From Eggerthella sp. CAG:209 (GTDB lineage: Bacteria > Actinomycetota > Coriobacteriia > Coriobacteriales > Eggerthellaceae): a stretch of 34,326 bases of DNA. Below, one piece after another: positions 30,943 to 34,326 of the stretch (positions are counted from its first letter, which is position 1; each line of letters opens with the position of its first letter). A program made the translations under genes and the position numbers. The notes beneath the pieces were generated by a model. The model was not told the origin of the DNA, did not search any database, and saw only the letters and a list, made by a program, of their open reading frames with translations. Location: NCBI GenBank assembly GCA_000436075.1, contig FR884631.1, forward strand, positions 1 through 34,326, given 5' to 3'.

Positions 30943-32052
30943 ATGGCACATAATCCCAAACGTCTTTCCCGTCTTCGCGCCGTAATGGGTGAACAGGGGA
31001 TAGATGTGCTTTACGTCCGTGAGCTTTCGAACATTTCGTGGGCTACGGGCTTTGAGCGTGTTTTCGATGACGAACCAGCCCATGCCCTTGTTGTCTCTGC
31101 TCGTAACTGTGTGTTGCACACGGATTCCCGCTACTTTGACGCAATGAAGTCCGCTGCTGCCGATACCGATATTGAAGTCGATAATAGCCGTATGGCTCAT
31201 AGTGCCGTACTTGCCCAGGTGTCAGATTGTATCGATGGCGATATCGTTCGTGTTGGCATTGAGGATTCTATGCCTTTGGCGGAATATCGCGCCTTGCAGC
31301 GAACGTTTGAGGGCAGGGCAATCGATTTGGTGGAACTCTCGGGCTTTGTAGAAGAGCTTCGTCAGGTTAAAGACGAATCCGAGATAACGGCAATGCGAAA
31401 AGCGCAAAGCATCACAGATGCGGCTTTCGCCAACATTATCGCGTTCATGAAGCCTGGTATGACCGAGCGTGAGGTTCAGTTGCAGTTGGATCGCTACATG
31501 TACGAAGGGGGAGCTGAAGGACTGGCGTTTGGCACCATTGTGGCGACGGGCGCTCATGCCGCATCTCCTCATGCGATTCCTGGCGAAACGAAATTGGCAT
31601 TTGGCGATGCTGTGGTGATGGATTTCGGTGCTCGCTATGCGGGATATTGTTCGGACATGACTCGTACGGTGTTCGTGGGGGAGCCGAGTGATGAAGTTCG
31701 TCGTGCCTATGGGGCCATTCGTCGTGCCAACGAGGAATGCGAGGCTATGCTGCGCGCTGGGCTTTCTGGCGCCGACGTCCATCAACACGCTGAAGCGGTT
31801 CTAGAAGAAGAGGGCTTCGGCGGCGCCATGGGCCATTCTCTTGGTCACAGCGTAGGAATCGATATACACGAAGCGCCCAATCTTTCGCCCAGAAATCCGA
31901 AAGCGCTTTGCGCGGGCAATGTTGTTACGGTGGAACCAGGGATTTACCTAACGGGCAAATTCGGTATGCGTCTAGAGGACTATGGCGTAGTCCGCGACAC
32001 TTCGTATGAGGTGTTTACGCAAAGTACCCATGAGATGATTATTATCTCGTAG
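30943..32052 (+). CDS. pepP: M24B family Xaa-Pro peptidase
   Basis: A metallopeptidase removing residues before proline, probably cytosolic. It has 369 residues. The N-terminal creatinase-like domain is followed by a pita-bread catalytic domain with VVMDFGARYAGYCSDMTRT (two metal Asp), GHSLGHSVGIDIHEAP (metal His), VVTVEPGIYL (Glu) and GMRLEDYGVV (Glu). All five metal ligands are therefore in place. The frame opens at 30880, inside the terminator, but AAAGGAGAACG before the ATG at 30943 sets the start. Aminopeptidase versus dipeptidase (pepP/pepQ) cannot be decided here. Its place before efp, whose product relieves proline stalling, is common across bacteria. Confidence 0.92.
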   Translation: MAHNPKRLSRLRAVMGEQGIDVLYVRELSNISWATGFERVFDDEPAHALVVSARNCVLHTDSRYFDAMKSAAADTDIEVDNSRMAHSAVLAQVSDCIDGDIVRVGIEDSMPLAEYRALQRTFEGRAIDLVELSGFVEELRQVKDESEITAMRKAQSITDAAFANIIAFMKPGMTEREVQLQLDRYMYEGGAEGLAFGTIVATGAHAASPHAIPGETKLAFGDAVVMDFGARYAGYCSDMTRTVFVGEPSDEVRRAYGAIRRANEECEAMLRAGLSGADVHQHAEAVLEEEGFGGAMGHSLGHSVGIDIHEAPNLSPRNPKALCAGNVVTVEPGIYLTGKFGMRLEDYGVVRDTSYEVFTQSTHEMIIIS

Positions 32053-32067
32053 CATTCTGGGTATAAT
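32039..32067 (+). promoter_or_regulatory. efp promoter
   Basis: A perfect TATAAT (32062-32067) is preceded after 17 bases by TTATTA (32039-32044, 3 of 6). The transcript would start near 32074, giving a short leader to the GTG at 32112. Confidence 0.55.
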
Positions 32068-32111
32068 GTTTAGGTTATTTTTGCAATGGTTCATTTTTGA
32101 AGGAGCATAAC

Positions 32112-32672
32112 GTGGCAATCTCTACCGCCGATTTTCGTAATGGCATGTGCATCGAGTACAACAACAAGCTCTGCACGATCGTTGAATTCCAGCATGTTAA
32201 GCCTGGCAAGGGCGGTGCATTCGTTCGCACCAAGCTCCGCGACATCAAAACCGGTCGCGTAGTTGACTACACCTTCAACGCTGGTACCAAGTTCGACTCC
32301 GTTCGTCTTGAAACCAAGAAGATGCAGTTCCTCTACAGCGATGGCACTGATTTCAACTTCATGGATATGTCTTCCTTCGAGCAGCTCTCTATTCCTGCTG
32401 AAACCGTAGGTTCTGCAGCAAACTGGCTGAAGGAAAACGACGAGGCAACCCTCATGTACGCTGGCGACGAACTCATCAGCATCGAGCCTCCTATGTTCGT
32501 TGAGCTTGAGGTTACCGAAACCGAGCCTGGCTTCAAGGGCGACACTGCTACCAACACCACCAAGCCTGCAACGCTCGAAACCGGCGTAACCATTCAGGTT
32601 CCCACCTTTGTCGAGATCGGCGACGTTCTTCAGATCGACAGCCGTGACGGCCGCTTTGTTAAGCGCGTCTAG
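32112..32672 (+). CDS. efp: Translation elongation factor P
   Basis: Enters the ribosomal E site and rescues polyproline stalls. It has 186 residues and three beta-barrel domains. The tip loop reads KPGKGGAF with the candidate modification Lys33; the loop resembles Lys-type factors of Gram-positives rather than the Arg-type of pseudomonads. The C-terminus GDVLQIDSRDGRFVKRV is typical. The GTG at 32112 has AAGGAGCATAAC upstream and gives MAISTADFRNG, the family N-terminus; an in-frame start at 32097 would precede the ribosome site and is rejected. No modification enzyme lies in the window. Confidence 0.96.
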   Translation: MAISTADFRNGMCIEYNNKLCTIVEFQHVKPGKGGAFVRTKLRDIKTGRVVDYTFNAGTKFDSVRLETKKMQFLYSDGTDFNFMDMSSFEQLSIPAETVGSAANWLKENDEATLMYAGDELISIEPPMFVELEVTETEPGFKGDTATNTTKPATLETGVTIQVPTFVEIGDVLQIDSRDGRFVKRV

Positions 32673-32705
32673 TTCTATGTGTCTTAACTGAAAACTCTAC
32701 TGGCA

Positions 32706-32742
32706 ACGGGGCGCTACGGCGCCTCGTGCTTTATACTTAATT
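32706..32742 (+). terminator. Intrinsic terminator after efp with UACG tetraloop
   Basis: A 9-bp stem (32706-32714 with 32719-32727, one G-U pair) is capped by C(UACG)G, an exceptionally stable tetraloop, and followed by a T-rich stretch GCTTTATACTTAATTTT. Confidence 0.75.
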
Positions 32743-32758
32743 TTCGTTTTAACGTGCG

Positions 32759-32764
32759 TATAGT
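32759..32764 (+). promoter_or_regulatory. -10 element of the carboxyltransferase gene
   Basis: TATAGT (5 of 6) lies 37 bases before the TTG start. The expected -35 zone is AT-rich without a clear TTGACA. Confidence 0.35.
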
Positions 32765-32800
32765 GCGCGCAACGCGTTTCGAAGAGGAGGTGCGAAACAC

Positions 32801-34326
32801 TTGGGAAAGCTTCAGATCATGGACACCACCATTCGCGACGGCCAGCAGAGCCTCTGGGCAACTCGTATGCCTATCGGCGATATGCTCCCGATCTTACCTA
32901 AGATGGATCGCGTAGGTTATTGGGCTATCGAGGCTTGGGGCGGTGCTACGTTCGACACTTGCCTGCGCTTCCTCGACGAAAACCCTTGGGATCGCTTGCG
33001 CTCTATCAAGTCGAAGACCCCCAACACGCGTCTTTCCATGCTGTCCCGTGGACAGAACCTGGTGGGTTACAAGCACTATTCCAAGGATGTCGTTAACCGC
33101 TTCATCGCTGCTGCTCATCGCAATGGCATTGACGTGTTCCGCGTGTTCGACGCGCTGAACGATATTCGCAACGTGGTAGATAACGCCGAGGCCATTAAGG
33201 CATGCGGCGGTCACTTCGAAGGCGCTATTTCCTACACGCTTTCCCCAGTTCATACACTCGACAGCTTCCTTGAATATGGTCAGCAGCTTAAGGATCTTGG
33301 CGCTGATTCCATTGCCATCAAGGATATGGCGGGCATGCTTACCCCGTATCGCACCGAGCGCATCGTTAAGGCATTCAATGCCGAAATCGGTTTGCCAATT
33401 CATGTTCATTGCCACTATGTTGGCGGTATGGCTCCTGCCAACTACCTGAAAGCCGCTGAAGCTGGTGCCGCTATTGTCGATACTGCTTCTGCGCCTTTGG
33501 CATTTGGCAATTCCCAGCCTGCGGTCGAAATGCTCGTCGCTGCTATGCAGGAAAGCCGTTACGACACTGGGCTTGATCTGGGTCTGCTGTTTGAGATTTC
33601 CGAGTACTGGGAAGAGGTTCGCAAGCGCGGTCATTACAAGCGTGGCGTTTCTTCTCTTACCCACATGAAGGTCTACTCGCATCAGGTCCCCGGCGGCATG
33701 ATGTCGAACCTTATGTCGCAGCTGGAAATCCAGAATGCAATCGATCGTCTCGACGACGTTATGGAAGAAATTCCTCGCGTTCGTGCCGAGGTTGGCTATC
33801 CGCCGCTGGTAACGCCTCTTTCCCAGATCGTAGGCACGCAGGCCGTGTTCAACGTTCTGACGGGTAAGCGCTGGAGCGTTGTTTCCAAGGAAATGAAAGA
33901 TTACATCTGCGGTTACTACGGAAAGGCTCCTGGCCCCATGAGCCCAGAGGTGGTAAACCGTGTTGTGGGCGAATCCGACATCATGCTTGATCCTGATGTT
34001 GCTCCTGGTTCGCTGGTAACTACCACGTTCGCCGAGCTTGAAGAAGAAATCGGCGATCTGGCAAAAACTGAAGAAGACGTTTTGATGTACGCGCTTTTCC
34101 CGAATGAGGCTCGTACGTATTTGAGCAAGCACCGTACATCTGAAAAGGTCGATTTCCTTCTTGAAGAGGAATCGAGCAACACCAAGGAGGACGATTACGT
34201 GGATATCAATCAGATTCGAGAGCTCGTTCGCGTTGCCGAGGAAAGCGGCGTTGGCGAAATCGTAGTCGAGGAAGAGGGCGCTCGTATCGCTGTCCGCATG
34301 CCCGGCGCTGTTGCGGCCGCTCCTGC
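32801..34326 (+). CDS. Biotin-dependent carboxyltransferase (pyruvate carboxylase B / OadA-like) fused in frame to a biotin-carrier-like region, 3' end beyond window
   Basis: Moves a carboxyl group between biotin and a 2-oxo acid or acyl substrate. It starts at a TTG with GAGGAGGTGCG upstream and is open to the right edge (508 full codons). The barrel has DTTIRDGQQSLWATRM (metal Asp), SRGQNLVGY (substrate Arg and Tyr), FRVFDALND, IKDMAGM (carboxyl-Lys) and the HVH metal pair, so the metal site is intact. Two spots differ from pyruvate carboxylase and OadA: HCHYVGG instead of HTHDTSG, and GNSQPAVE instead of GTSQPxxE. From about residue 467 the protein continues into VDINQIRELVRVAEESGVGEIVVEEEG, which looks like the N-terminus of AccB. 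The biotinyl Lys domain lies beyond the window. The true substrate is open. Confidence 0.82.
   Translation, partial: MGKLQIMDTTIRDGQQSLWATRMPIGDMLPILPKMDRVGYWAIEAWGGATFDTCLRFLDENPWDRLRSIKSKTPNTRLSMLSRGQNLVGYKHYSKDVVNRFIAAAHRNGIDVFRVFDALNDIRNVVDNAEAIKACGGHFEGAISYTLSPVHTLDSFLEYGQQLKDLGADSIAIKDMAGMLTPYRTERIVKAFNAEIGLPIHVHCHYVGGMAPANYLKAAEAGAAIVDTASAPLAFGNSQPAVEMLVAAMQESRYDTGLDLGLLFEISEYWEEVRKRGHYKRGVSSLTHMKVYSHQVPGGMMSNLMSQLEIQNAIDRLDDVMEEIPRVRAEVGYPPLVTPLSQIVGTQAVFNVLTGKRWSVVSKEMKDYICGYYGKAPGPMSPEVVNRVVGESDIMLDPDVAPGSLVTTTFAELEEEIGDLAKTEEDVLMYALFPNEARTYLSKHRTSEKVDFLLEEESSNTKEDDYVDINQIRELVRVAEESGVGEIVVEEEGARIAVRMPGAVAAAP
34184..34201 (+). promoter_or_regulatory. Internal ribosome-binding site and GTG inside the carboxyltransferase frame
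   Basis: AAGGAGG (34184-34190), an 8-base spacer and GTG (34199-34201) sit exactly at the junction to the AccB-like region and in the same frame as the upstream protein, with no stop between. A separate carrier protein may be started here. Confidence 0.55.

Overview
The window looks like a chromosomal core segment of an actinobacterium of class Coriobacteriia (Eggerthellaceae-like). This is an inference from gene content, mid-range G+C and frequent GTG/TTG starts behind AGGAGG-type ribosome sites. No rRNA, tRNA, insertion sequence, prophage or CRISPR array was seen.

Positions 1-9740 (minus strand). A class A penicillin-binding protein runs off the left edge. Upstream of it lies an arginine cluster read in the order argC-argJ-argB-argD-argG-argH, which converts N-acetylglutamate to arginine apart from the ornithine carbamoyltransferase (argF) and carbamoyl-phosphate steps, absent here. 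Stem-loops sit between argB/argD, argD/argG and argG/argH, and a good intrinsic terminator follows argH.

Positions 9740-11154 hold no conventional gene but plenty of structure: the arg leader, a ~190-bp inverted-repeat element, possible coding remnants, and a minus-strand small-RNA gene with a consensus-like promoter, four nearly contiguous hairpins with C-rich loops and a U-tract terminator. A 27-codon ORF with a perfect Shine-Dalgarno sequence and a palindrome over a TATAAT promoter follow. The small RNA is the most novel item in the window.

Positions 11155-12332 (plus) encode a homocysteine-methyltransferase-like TIM-barrel protein without the zinc cysteines, and an 82-residue protein. 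The next gap contains a ~158-nt minus-strand RNA with promoter, closing stem, side hairpin and terminator that resembles 6S RNA, divergent from addB.

Positions 12705-26551 (plus) carry addB-addA (double-strand-break resection), rarA, a DUF948-like membrane protein, an AI-2E family permease, alaS, ruvX and mltG. Positions 26569-32672 carry a YqeG-type HAD phosphatase, an AroE-like protein lacking the catalytic residues, aroC-aroK-aroB (shikimate pathway), an Xaa-Pro peptidase and efp. The window ends in a biotin-dependent carboxyltransferase that reads in frame into a biotin-carrier-like segment, with a strong internal ribosome site at the junction.
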